NCBI GenBank assembly: GCA_011055475.1
Contig: DSDH01000380.1
Location: 1 to 22,018 of the forward strand
Direction of reading: 5' to 3'
DNA: 22,018 nucleotides
Source of the DNA: Phycisphaerales bacterium
GTDB taxonomy: Bacteria > Planctomycetota > Phycisphaerae > Sedimentisphaerales > Anaerohalosphaeraceae
In this document: positions 15,370-22,018 of the stretch, in pieces
Numbering within the stretch: the first letter of the stretch is position 1
Layout of the letters: each line of letters opens with the position of its first letter
Translations under genes and position numbers: made by a program
Notes under the pieces: model-generated
Told to the model about the DNA's origin: nothing
What the model saw: only the letters and a program-made list of their open reading frames with translations
The model's database searches: none

Positions 15370-16434
15370 TCAGATGATCTTCACCACCCCGTCCGCGACG
15401 GTCAGACGCCCCTGTGCGAACAGGCGGATCGCATCGGGATAGGCGATGCACTCTTGCTCGAAGACGCGGGCGGCGAGCGTATCGGGTGTGTCATTTTCCA
15501 GCACGGAGCAGGTCCGCTGGACGATGATCGGCCCGGCATCGTACTCATTGTTGGCGAAGTGCACCGTGCAGCCGCTGACTTTGCAGCCGGCCTTGAGCAC
15601 CGCCTCGTGCACGTGGTGGCCCCACATGCCCTGGCCGCCGAAGCTGGGCAGCAGCGCCGGGTGAATATTCATGACCCGGTTCTCATAGGCCTTGGGAATG
15701 TGCCACAGACACAGCCAGCCAGCCTGAACGACCAGGTCGACCTTGGCGGCATCAAGCACCTCGACGATGCGCCGGCTGAATGCCTCGACGTCGGCAAAAT
15801 CCTTCCGGCGGACGATGACCGGTTCGACGCCGATCCGCCGGGCCCGCTCGACGCCCGTCACCTGTGAGCGGCTGCTGATGACGACGGCAATCTCGGCGTT
15901 CAGCCGACCGGCCTGCATCTCCTTGTGAAGGTTGACCATCGTCGTGCCGCCGCCGCTGATGAGCACACCCAGCCGCAAGTGCCGTCCGAGACGGTCGGGA
16001 TTAGATCCCTGGGGTTCAAGGGCGACGTCGCCCTGGCGGTCCATCGCCTGGTTGGCCAGCTTGTCGGCCTGGCGGTTCTGCTCGCGGGGAACGTGCCGCA
16101 CCTGCCAGCGGCCGAACCCGGCCAACTCCTGCATGACGGCGGCGAAGAGGGGTTGCAGGTTCTCGCTCTTGACGCGGTAGCGACCGGCGATCTGCCGGGC
16201 CATCAACTCGCTGTCGGTACAGACCTCGATGCTCTCAGCGCCGTGGTCCCGGGCGGCCCGGAGGCCCCGCAGCAGGGCCTCGTACTCGGCGACGTTGTTG
16301 GTCATGCGCCCGAGAAAGAAGCCGCGACCGTCAATCACGGTTCCTCGGTTATCGGTCAGGATGTAAGCCCCGCCGGCCGGTCCCGGATTGCCCCGGCTGC
16401 CGCCGTCGGTCTGGAGCTTCATGTGGCCGGCCAT
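15370..16434 (-). CDS. Ribonuclease HI--phosphoribosylglycinamide formyltransferase (PurN) fusion
   Basis: This 354-residue protein joins two enzymes in one frame. Residues 4-132 are an RNase HI domain with TDGGSRGNPGPAGG and the four acidic positions D10, E50, D74 and D124, so it should cleave RNA in RNA-DNA hybrids. Residues 153-354 are a GAR transformylase, which adds the first formyl group in purine synthesis from 10-formyl-THF. Its start is LGVLISGGGTTMVNL, and the catalytic triad is N256, H258 (NIHPALLP) and D299 (NEYDAGPI). The linker (about 132-152) is short and polar, with no stop or frameshift; an internal Met131 could in principle start a separate PurN. GGGAG seven bases upstream supports the ATG at 16434. 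It follows the zinc-ribbon gene by 67 bases, probably as an operon. Confidence 0.9.
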   Translation of the reverse strand: MAGHMKLQTDGGSRGNPGPAGGAYILTDNRGTVIDGRGFFLGRMTNNVAEYEALLRGLRAARDHGAESIEVCTDSELMARQIAGRYRVKSENLQPLFAAVMQELAGFGRWQVRHVPREQNRQADKLANQAMDRQGDVALEPQGSNPDRLGRHLRLGVLISGGGTTMVNLHKEMQAGRLNAEIAVVISSRSQVTGVERARRIGVEPVIVRRKDFADVEAFSRRIVEVLDAAKVDLVVQAGWLCLWHIPKAYENRVMNIHPALLPSFGGQGMWGHHVHEAVLKAGCKVSGCTVHFANNEYDAGPIIVQRTCSVLENDTPDTLAARVFEQECIAYPDAIRLFAQGRLTVADGVVKII

Positions 16435-16501
16435 GAGAAGACTCCCAGAAGGTATGCGTTCACGTATGGGCCGTGGGTTGCTGCCGGACCCGGTCTACGG
16501 T

Positions 16502-17236
16502 CTACAGGTCGTCGGTCTTCAGCACCAGAATCCGCGTGCAACTGCCGCAGCGGATGATCTCATCCTTGGTCATGAGCTGGTTGACGGTTTCGGCCGTCAG
16601 ACCCATATAGCATCCCCCGCAACTGTAGGCCTCGACGCTTTCGTTGGCCTGTTCGACCGTGGCGAGGGCCTCGCCGTCATAGGTGTCGGCCACGCGTTTG
16701 AAGATTTGCAGGGCGTCCGCGGGCACATGCCTGGCGGCCTCGTCCCACTCGACCTGAATCTGCTCGATCTGCCGCTCGTATTCCTTGGCCTGGACTTCGC
16801 CCTCTCGCCGGACCTCCTCCAGGCGCTGTTTCTGCTCGGCGATGCGGGCCTGGATGTCCTTGCACTCGGCCTCGTCGGTCTCGATGTTCTTCATCAGGTC
16901 GAGGATCTGGCTTTCGACCTTGGAGTTGTCGGCCTTGGCGGTGTTGAGCTCGCTGAGAATGGCGGAGTACTCCTTGTTGCTCTTGGCCACGTTGAGGGCG
17001 GCGCGGAGGCGAGCCACCTTGCCGTCCCGGTCCTTGAGCTCCAACTCCAGACGGTCCGCCTGGACACGCGTCAGTTTGATCTCTTCTTGCTTCGCCTCCA
17101 GCTCGCTTTGCAGCGTTCGAACCTGATTCTCCTGGAACAGAATCCTGCGTCGGCAACGGGCCAGTTTTCCCTTCACCGCACGCAGACGGTTCTCCACGCT
17201 CTGCAGCCTGATCAGCCCTTGCAGCACCGGTCCCAT
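16502..17236 (-). CDS. CT398-type coiled-coil protein with C-terminal C4 zinc ribbon
   Basis: The 244-residue product is mainly long coiled-coil helix (about residues 8-165), charged and rich in Glu, Lys, Arg and Gln. It ends in a zinc ribbon with C206-x2-C209 and C230-x2-C233, the layout of the CT398/DUF164 (zf-RING_7) family. Members are cytoplasmic and thought to bind nucleic acid or act as scaffolds. In Mycobacterium tuberculosis the homologous Rv2229c sits next to the RNase H fusion Rv2228c, and here an RNase HI-containing gene is again the downstream neighbour. AGGGAG about seven bases before the ATG at 17236 supports the start; upstream frame residues lack coiled-coil character. Confidence 0.86.
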   Translation of the reverse strand: MGPVLQGLIRLQSVENRLRAVKGKLARCRRRILFQENQVRTLQSELEAKQEEIKLTRVQADRLELELKDRDGKVARLRAALNVAKSNKEYSAILSELNTAKADNSKVESQILDLMKNIETDEAECKDIQARIAEQKQRLEEVRREGEVQAKEYERQIEQIQVEWDEAARHVPADALQIFKRVADTYDGEALATVEQANESVEAYSCGGCYMGLTAETVNQLMTKDEIIRCGSCTRILVLKTDDL

Positions 17237-17665
17237 TCGAGACTCCCTATATTCTCTTTTCAAGGCTCCCGAGGATGGGAGAAACAACGATTATCGACGA
17301 AGCCGTCCGGCCCGCAACAAAAAATCTCGCGGTTTGCGGATCTCTTTGTGACATACCCCTCCGGCGGTGGGGTACGTCCGGGCCAACGCTCCCGGGACCG
17401 CCGCTTGTCGGGTGGAAAGTGTGGACCGGGACGGGATTTGTGCAAGGAGGGGGCCGGCGTGGTGCGTCTTTAGGGCGGAGGACTAGCGGTGAGGTGGTGC
17501 GCCGACAAGTCGGGGGGCGGGAGCTTGCCGGAGACGCGCCCGGCAGATCAGGGCTGCTGGGTTTGGAAGGAATTTCTGGCCGCTGCGGGCGAAGCGTGTA
17601 TAATAACGGACTATGGTTTGAACGGACACGTGTTGGAATCTGGATGACTTTAGGAGAGGAAAACC
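17237..17665. other. Divergent intergenic region with several hairpins
   Basis: These 429 bases separate the zinc-ribbon gene from the TIM-barrel gene. I see no convincing protein gene. Perfect short inverted repeats include TACCCC/GGGGTA (17354-17374), CCGAC-aa-GTCGG (17502-17513) and TGCCGG/CCGGCA (17526-17545). A TATAAT box at 17599-17604 probably serves the downstream gene. I compared the region with RNase P RNA, tmRNA and SRP RNA core sequences from memory and found no match. Confidence 0.5.
17599..17604 (+). promoter_or_regulatory. Consensus -10 box (TATAAT) upstream of the TIM-barrel gene
   Basis: TATAAT is a perfect -10 hexamer 61 bases before the ATG at 17666. The -35 position (around 17576-17581, TCTGGC/CTGGCC) is poor, so an activator or extended contacts may be needed. 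Confidence 0.5.
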
Positions 17666-18664
17666 ATGGGTAGACCCGTAACACTCTTCACCGGACAGTG
17701 GGCCGACCTTTCACTCAAGGACTTGGCCAAGAAGGCGGCCGAATGGGGTTACGACGGCCTGGAGCTGGCGTGCTGGGGCGATCACATGGACGTCTTCAAG
17801 GCGGCGACGGACAAGAAGTACTGCGACCAGCAGCGCAAGATTCTTGAGGACAACGGGCTGAACGTCTGGGCGATCAGCAACCATCTGGCCGGCCAGTTGG
17901 TCTGCGACGTTCTCGATCCGCGGCACGACATGTTCATCCCCAAGGAGTTGCACGGGGCCAAGGTGGACCCGGAGAAGAAGCGGGCCTGGGCCATCGAGGC
18001 GATGAAAAACAGCGCCCGGGCGGCCAAGAACCTGGGGATCAAAGTGGTCAACGGCTTCACGGGGTCGAGCATCTGGCAGTACATTTACAGTTTTCCGCCG
18101 GCCAGCGACGCGATGATCGAGGCGGGGTTCAAGGATTTCGCGGACAAGTGGAATCCGATTCTGGACGTGTTCGACGAGTGCGGCGTGCGGTTTGCGCTGG
18201 AGGTGCACCCGACGGAGATCGCGTTTGACATCGTGACGGCCAAACGGGCCCTGGAGGCGGTGGACCGTCGCGAGGCGTTCGGCTTCAACTTCGATCCGAG
18301 CCACCTGCACTGGCAGATGGTGGACCCGGTGCGGTTCATCCGCGAGTTTCCGGATCGCATCTACCACGTGCACATGAAGGACGCGGCGCTGCAGCTGGAC
18401 GGCTACAGTGGCATCCTGGCGTCGCACCTGAATTTCGGCAAGCAGGAACGCGGCTGGGACTTCCGCTCGCTCGGACACGGCGGGGTGGACTTCGAGGAGG
18501 TCATCCGGGCCCTGAACCACGTCGGGTACGCCGGACCGCTCAGCGTGGAGTGGGAAGACTGTGGCATGGACCGGGAGCACGGCGCGCAAGAGGCGTGCGA
18601 GTTTGTGAAGAACGTGGATTTCGCCCCGTCGACGCACGTGTTCGATGAGGCGTTCGACAAGTAG
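17666..18664 (+). CDS. Sugar phosphate isomerase/epimerase-like TIM-barrel protein
   Basis: The 332-residue product belongs to the xylose isomerase-like TIM barrel superfamily (PF01261). Likely metal ligands are E179 (FALEVHPTE), D210 with nearby H213 (FNFDPSHLHWQ), H236 (YHVHMKDA) and E295 (LSVEWED), in the usual order. It has no signal peptide, so it is probably cytoplasmic. Family members isomerise or epimerise free or phosphorylated sugars, and relatives act as lyases or dehydratases on 3-keto sugars. The neighbouring oxidoreductase and DUF1080 genes favour a role in keto-sugar processing, but the substrate cannot be read from sequence. GGAGAGGAAAACC directly before the ATG at 17666 is a good ribosome site. 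A 457-base gap with hairpins separates it from the next gene. Confidence 0.88.
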   Translation: MGRPVTLFTGQWADLSLKDLAKKAAEWGYDGLELACWGDHMDVFKAATDKKYCDQQRKILEDNGLNVWAISNHLAGQLVCDVLDPRHDMFIPKELHGAKVDPEKKRAWAIEAMKNSARAAKNLGIKVVNGFTGSSIWQYIYSFPPASDAMIEAGFKDFADKWNPILDVFDECGVRFALEVHPTEIAFDIVTAKRALEAVDRREAFGFNFDPSHLHWQMVDPVRFIREFPDRIYHVHMKDAALQLDGYSGILASHLNFGKQERGWDFRSLGHGGVDFEEVIRALNHVGYAGPLSVEWEDCGMDREHGAQEACEFVKNVDFAPSTHVFDEAFDK

Positions 18665-18719
18665 CCAGGTTGTGAAGCCGGCCGCTGCGGCGGTCTGGGC
18701 CCGACAGTCGGCGCAGGGA

Positions 18720-18737
18720 GGTGACGGGTTCGTCACC
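18720..18737 (+). terminator. Hairpin 3' of the TIM-barrel gene, possible terminator
   Basis: GGTGACG (18720-18726), loop GGTT, CGTCACC (18731-18737) is a perfect 7-bp stem 56 bases after the stop. The following bases are C-rich rather than a U-tract, so it may only stabilise the transcript 3' end. Confidence 0.35.
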
Positions 18738-18919
18738 CCCGTTGCCGTTTGGACCGGGCGCTAAATGAGGGCTCGCCGGATCACCCCACCTGGCGGGACA
18801 ACGGGAGTATGTTGCGGATGGTCATTCAGTCGAAGGCCGGTGAACAGGGCAACCGGGGATGGCGCTGGCGCCTCTTTGTGTCGGATCGCCCCGCCGGTGG
18901 CTGTCTGCCATCCGTTCGG

Positions 18920-18963
18920 GTTGTTACAACAAGGGTCGCCTCGCCGTCATGCGGGCGACCCTT
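18920..18963 (+). promoter_or_regulatory. Small inverted repeat plus 10-bp stem hairpin upstream of the oxidoreductase gene
   Basis: GTTGT-t-ACAAC (18920-18930) abuts AAGGGTCGCC (18931-18940), which pairs perfectly with GGCGACCCTT (18954-18963) across 13 bases. CGCTCTTT follows, a weak U-rich stretch. The hairpin could be a terminator for upstream reading or an attenuator for the next gene, whose start is 160 bases away. Confidence 0.42.
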
Positions 18964-19122
18964 CGCTCTTTAACTGAGGACGACGGCGGCTTTGTGGTTT
19001 CGATGGGCAGGTCTCGCCGTGGATTGCGGGACCGCCTCCCCGAACTACGGAGTCGGCGCGTCGGGCCGGCGGTGGGTGACCCGGCGGTGGTGAGAATCAA
19101 CACGTAAGAAAGGCAGGCAGGT

Positions 19123-20409
19123 ATGAATCGGCGGCGGTTTCTCAAGAGTGCCGCCGCGGGCGTCGGGCTCGCGGCGTTTCCGTATATGGTTCCTCGCAGT
19201 GTGCTGGGGGCCGAGGCCCCCAGTGAGCGAATCGTGCTGGGCTTCATCGGGTGCGGCAAGCAGAGTGTGCATTTGCTGCGCACCTTCCTGAATTCGCGCG
19301 GCACGCAGGTCGTCGCGAATTGCGACGTGGACCGTCTCAAGCTGGATCGCAACATGAAAATCACCACGGATCACTACGCGGGCAAAGGGTCGGGCGACGC
19401 GGGGGTTAAGGCGTACGGAGACTTTCGCGAGCTGCTGGCGCGGGAGGATATCGACGCCGTGGTGATCTCCACGCCGGACCACTGGCACGGGCTGACCACG
19501 GTGTATGCGGCGCGGGCCGGCAAGGACGTGTACTGCGAGAAGCCGCTGGCCCACAACATTCTGGAGGGCCAGGCGATGGTTCGCGCCGTCCGCCGATACG
19601 ACCGGGTGTTTCAGACCGGTTCGATGCAGCGGTCGGATGACAAGTTCCGCCACGCCTGCGAGCTGGTGCGCAACGGTTACATCGGGGATATCACGAAGGT
19701 GGTCGTCAACGTGGGCGGCCCGCCCAAGGCGTGCGACCTGCCGGGTATGCCGACGCCGGAGTATCTCGACTGGGAGATGTGGAACGGGCCGGCGCCGGCG
19801 CGGCCTTATCATTCCGAACTCAGCCCGCACATCAGTGTGGACATCTTCCCGCACTGGCGCAGCTACAAGGAGTATGGCGGCGGGGGCATGACCGACTGGG
19901 GGGCGCATCATTTCGACATCGCGCAATGGGGCCTGGGTATGGACCGCAATGGGCCGGTCGAGGTCATTCCGCCCGACGGCGGGGACGTCAAGGTGCTGAC
20001 CTATCGATACGCCAACGGGGTGACGATGGTCCGGGCCGGCTCCGAAGAGGGGCACGGCAACGTCAACGGCGTGCTGTTCATCGGCACGAAGGGCAAGGTG
20101 GAGGTGAATCGCGGCTATCTGAAGACCTGGCCGGAGGAGCTGGCCCGGCAAAAGATCGGCCCCAGTGAAATCAAGCTGTACGAGAGTCGCAACCATTACG
20201 TCGATTGGCTCGATGCGATTCGGGCCCGGCGCCAGCCGATCTGCGACGTGGAGATCGGCCATAGCACGGTGGTGGTCTGTCTGATGGGCAACATCGCCTA
20301 TGAGCTCAAGCGGCCCTTGCGGTTCGACCAGCGTCGCCAGCGGTTCATCGGCGATCCGGAGGCAAACCGGCTGATGGGGCGGACGATGCGAAGTCCCTGG
20401 CGGATCTAG
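19123..20409 (+). CDS. Tat-exported Gfo/Idh/MocA family oxidoreductase
   Basis: The 428-residue product has a twin-arginine signal (RRRFLKS at 3-9, hydrophobic core to about residue 29), so it should be exported folded with its NAD(P) cofactor. A Rossmann domain begins at about 36 with IVLGFIGCGKQS, and VISTPDHWHG (114-123) and the family hallmark CEKPLA (138-143) follow. The C-terminal substrate domain contains GGGGMTDWGAHHFDIAQWGL, typical of planctomycete and Bacteroidetes members. Such enzymes oxidise or reduce sugar hydroxyls, and some oxidise glycosides at C3. Its position between a TIM-barrel isomerase-like gene and a DUF1080 gene supports a keto-sugar pathway, by inference. AGGCAGGCAGGT directly before the ATG at 19123 supports the start. 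Confidence 0.93.
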   Translation: MNRRRFLKSAAAGVGLAAFPYMVPRSVLGAEAPSERIVLGFIGCGKQSVHLLRTFLNSRGTQVVANCDVDRLKLDRNMKITTDHYAGKGSGDAGVKAYGDFRELLAREDIDAVVISTPDHWHGLTTVYAARAGKDVYCEKPLAHNILEGQAMVRAVRRYDRVFQTGSMQRSDDKFRHACELVRNGYIGDITKVVVNVGGPPKACDLPGMPTPEYLDWEMWNGPAPARPYHSELSPHISVDIFPHWRSYKEYGGGGMTDWGAHHFDIAQWGLGMDRNGPVEVIPPDGGDVKVLTYRYANGVTMVRAGSEEGHGNVNGVLFIGTKGKVEVNRGYLKTWPEELARQKIGPSEIKLYESRNHYVDWLDAIRARRQPICDVEIGHSTVVVCLMGNIAYELKRPLRFDQRRQRFIGDPEANRLMGRTMRSPWRI

Positions 20410-20519
20410 GCATTGTGGGTGGCGAGGGCGTATCCACGTCGTTGCAGGAAAGGCATGATGGGCCGGTCCGAACGGTGAAACGCCGAGTCGTCGGCAGGCG
20501 GAAGGAAAGGGTTATAAGG

Positions 20520-22018
20520 ATGAAGATAAGTAGAGTTTGGTGGATCGTGTTGGTCGTGGCCTGGCCGTTGGTGTCCGCATTGGGGGCCGACGATGACGGC
20601 TGGATTTCGCTGTTCAACGGCAAAGACCTGACCGGCTGGAAGAAGGCCACGGAAAATCCGGACACCATCCGCGTGGAAAACGGGATGATCGTGGTGAATG
20701 GCCCGCGCTGCCACCTGTTCTACGAGGGGCCGGTGTGCAACGCGGACTTCACCGATTTTGAGTTTGAGGCGGAGGTGTACACGCATCCGGGGTCGAACAG
20801 CGGGATCTACTTCCATACGCGTTACCAGGAATCGGGCTGGCCGGCCTACGGCTACGAGAGCCAGGTCAACCAGACGCACGCCGACCCGCAGAAGAGCGGC
20901 GGGTTGTACGATGCGGCCAAGGTCAACCCCTCGCCGGCCAAGGATGAACAGTGGTACACGCACCGGATTCGGGTGCAGGGCAAGCACGTGGAGGTGTGGA
21001 TCGCCGGCCAGAAGGTGGTGGATTACGTCGAGCCGGACGATGTCAACTTCCCCGGCTGGCCGAACCGCCGGCTCTCGCACGGCACGTTTGCCCTGCAGGG
21101 ACACGACCCCGGCAGCACGGTCTATTTCCGCAACATCCGGGTCAAGCCCTTATCGCCCTGCGATGACGGGTGGATTTCGTTGTTCAACGGCAAGGACCTG
21201 ACCGGTTGGAAGAAGGCCGTCGAGAACCCGCAGACCTTCCGCGTGGAGGATGGGGCGATCGTGGCCAACGGCAACCGCTGCCATTTGTTCTACGACGGTC
21301 CCGTGCAGAACGCCCACTTCCGGAACTTCGAATACAAGGTCGAGGTGATGACCCGGCCCAACAGCAATGGCGGGCTGTATTTTCACACGCGGTACCAGAA
21401 GCGGGGCTGGCCGGACTGGGGCTTCGAGGTGCAGGTCAACAACAGTTACGGACCTGACCCGCGCAAGACGGGCAGCCTCTACCAGGTCGTGGACCTGATG
21501 AATAAGAAGCTCGTGGACGATAACGTGTGGTTCACGGAGCATGTCATCGTCCGCAATCGCGAGGTCATCGTCAAGGTCAACGACCAGGAGGTCGTCTACT
21601 GGCTGCAGCCGGACGATTGGCGCCAGGAGAAGCGGCGGCTCAACGGCGGCACGTTCGCCCTGCAGGGACATGACCCGGGCAGCACGGTGTACTACAAGAA
21701 CATCCGCGTCAAGCCGCTGGATCCCGACCCGGCTCTGCGGGGCCAGTGGGTGGACCTGTTTGACGGCAAGACGCTCAACGGCTGGACGCAACTGAACGGG
21801 ACGGCCAAGTACGCCGTGGAGGATGGTGTCATCGTCGGCACCGCGGTGCAGGGCAGCCCCAACAGCTTCCTGTGCACGGATACGTTCTACGGCGACTTCC
21901 TGCTGGAGTTCGAGGTCAAGGTCGATTCGAGCCTGAACAGCGGCGTCCAGGTCCGCAGCAACAGCTACCGCGGCTACCAGAATGGACGCGTCCACGGCTA
22001 TCAGGTGGAGATCGCCAC
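20520..22018 (+). CDS. Secreted protein with three or more DUF1080 (3-keto-glycoside hydrolase-like) domains, partial at 3' end
   Basis: The visible 499 residues start with a Sec signal peptide (probable cleavage after SALGA, about residue 23). Three DUF1080/PF06439 units follow. Unit 1 runs from D26 (DGWISLFNGKDLTGWKK) to about 213. Unit 2 starts at D216 with nearly the same words and ends near 402. Unit 3 starts at G408 (GQWVDLFDGKTLNGW) and is cut by the window edge. Units 1 and 2 share HLFY-GPV, YFHTRYQ and FALQGHDPGSTVY; unit 3 is more divergent. DUF1080 is a concanavalin-like fold whose characterised members cleave 3-keto-glycosides. Most family proteins I know have a single unit. AAGG just before the ATG at 20520 supports the start, 110 bases after the oxidoreductase gene, so co-transcription is likely. 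Confidence 0.9.
   Translation, partial: MKISRVWWIVLVVAWPLVSALGADDDGWISLFNGKDLTGWKKATENPDTIRVENGMIVVNGPRCHLFYEGPVCNADFTDFEFEAEVYTHPGSNSGIYFHTRYQESGWPAYGYESQVNQTHADPQKSGGLYDAAKVNPSPAKDEQWYTHRIRVQGKHVEVWIAGQKVVDYVEPDDVNFPGWPNRRLSHGTFALQGHDPGSTVYFRNIRVKPLSPCDDGWISLFNGKDLTGWKKAVENPQTFRVEDGAIVANGNRCHLFYDGPVQNAHFRNFEYKVEVMTRPNSNGGLYFHTRYQKRGWPDWGFEVQVNNSYGPDPRKTGSLYQVVDLMNKKLVDDNVWFTEHVIVRNREVIVKVNDQEVVYWLQPDDWRQEKRRLNGGTFALQGHDPGSTVYYKNIRVKPLDPDPALRGQWVDLFDGKTLNGWTQLNGTAKYAVEDGVIVGTAVQGSPNSFLCTDTFYGDFLLEFEVKVDSSLNSGVQVRSNSYRGYQNGRVHGYQVEIA
20595..22018 (+). repeat. Tandem coding repeat: three DUF1080 units
   Basis: Unit 1 begins at 20595, unit 2 at 21165 and unit 3 at 21741, a period of about 570 bases. 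The first ~55 bases of units 1 and 2 differ at only a few third positions, as does the segment encoding FALQGHDPGSTVY. Unit 3 is related mainly at protein level. Confidence 0.8.

Larger units (their letters stand above)
18665..19122. other. Intergenic region between TIM-barrel and oxidoreductase genes
   Basis: This 458-base gap has no supported protein gene; short open frames in it have no ribosome site or family similarity. It contains a 7-bp hairpin soon after the TIM-barrel stop, a GTTGT-t-ACAAC repeat and a 10-bp stem hairpin, listed separately. I see no clear promoter for the oxidoreductase gene. Confidence 0.5.

Noticed and set aside
17237..17665. Possible RNase P RNA, tmRNA or SRP RNA
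   Set aside because: The conserved core sequences of these RNAs, as I recall them, are not present on either strand.
18749..18977. Two short plus-strand open frames (70-74 residues) between the TIM-barrel and oxidoreductase genes
   Set aside because: They overlap each other and strong hairpins, lack ribosome sites and have random-looking, Arg/Pro/Gly-rich products.
1..22018. Mobile elements, CRISPR arrays, tRNA or rRNA genes
   Set aside because: No transposase, integrase, regular direct-repeat array, tRNA cloverleaf or rRNA signature was recognised by reading.

Overview
This GC-rich window looks like a chromosomal segment from a Planctomycetota bacterium, most likely Phycisphaerae-like. That placement is inferred from gene content. 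The window carries a triple DUF1080 secreted protein, a Tat-exported Gfo/Idh/MocA oxidoreductase beside a sugar isomerase-like TIM barrel, a DUF2617 protein, secretins without other secretion genes, and several signal-peptide proteins. Many starts have clear Shine-Dalgarno sequences. I see no tRNA, rRNA, CRISPR array, insertion sequence or phage gene.

Layout. Positions 1-1963 (minus) hold rimO followed by pgsA, the latter cut by the window edge. Positions 2299-6067 (plus) hold two tandem paralogous short secretins with long C-terminal Ala/Glu/Lys-rich helical tails; the first is a predicted lipoprotein and the second is not. A COG2231-type HhH DNA glycosylase (6072-6731, minus) converges on them and diverges from a CPBP membrane protease (6859-7668, plus). 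A DUF2617 protein with a good sigma70-type promoter follows (7882-8427), converging on a small four-cysteine protein and a two-TM TPR-like membrane protein (8436-9866, minus). A hairpin-rich gap and an 85-residue coiled-coil protein precede clpC (10949-13453), which has a near-consensus promoter and a strong terminator.

Positions 13645-15354 hold a 72-residue unknown protein and a secreted discoidin-like/BSP-family metallopeptidase. Positions 15370-17236 (minus) hold a CT398-type zinc-ribbon coiled-coil protein followed by an in-frame RNase HI-PurN fusion. The right end (17666-22018, plus) is a carbohydrate-type cluster: TIM-barrel isomerase/epimerase-like enzyme, Tat-exported Gfo/Idh/MocA oxidoreductase, and a secreted protein with at least three DUF1080 units. 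This grouping fits oxidation-based (3-keto-glycoside) sugar processing; that is an inference from family knowledge.

The best candidates for something undescribed are the paired secretins with helical tails, the RNase HI-PurN fusion, the triple DUF1080 protein, and a shared palindrome (ATAAG-N3-CTTAT) upstream of both the DUF2617 gene and clpC.
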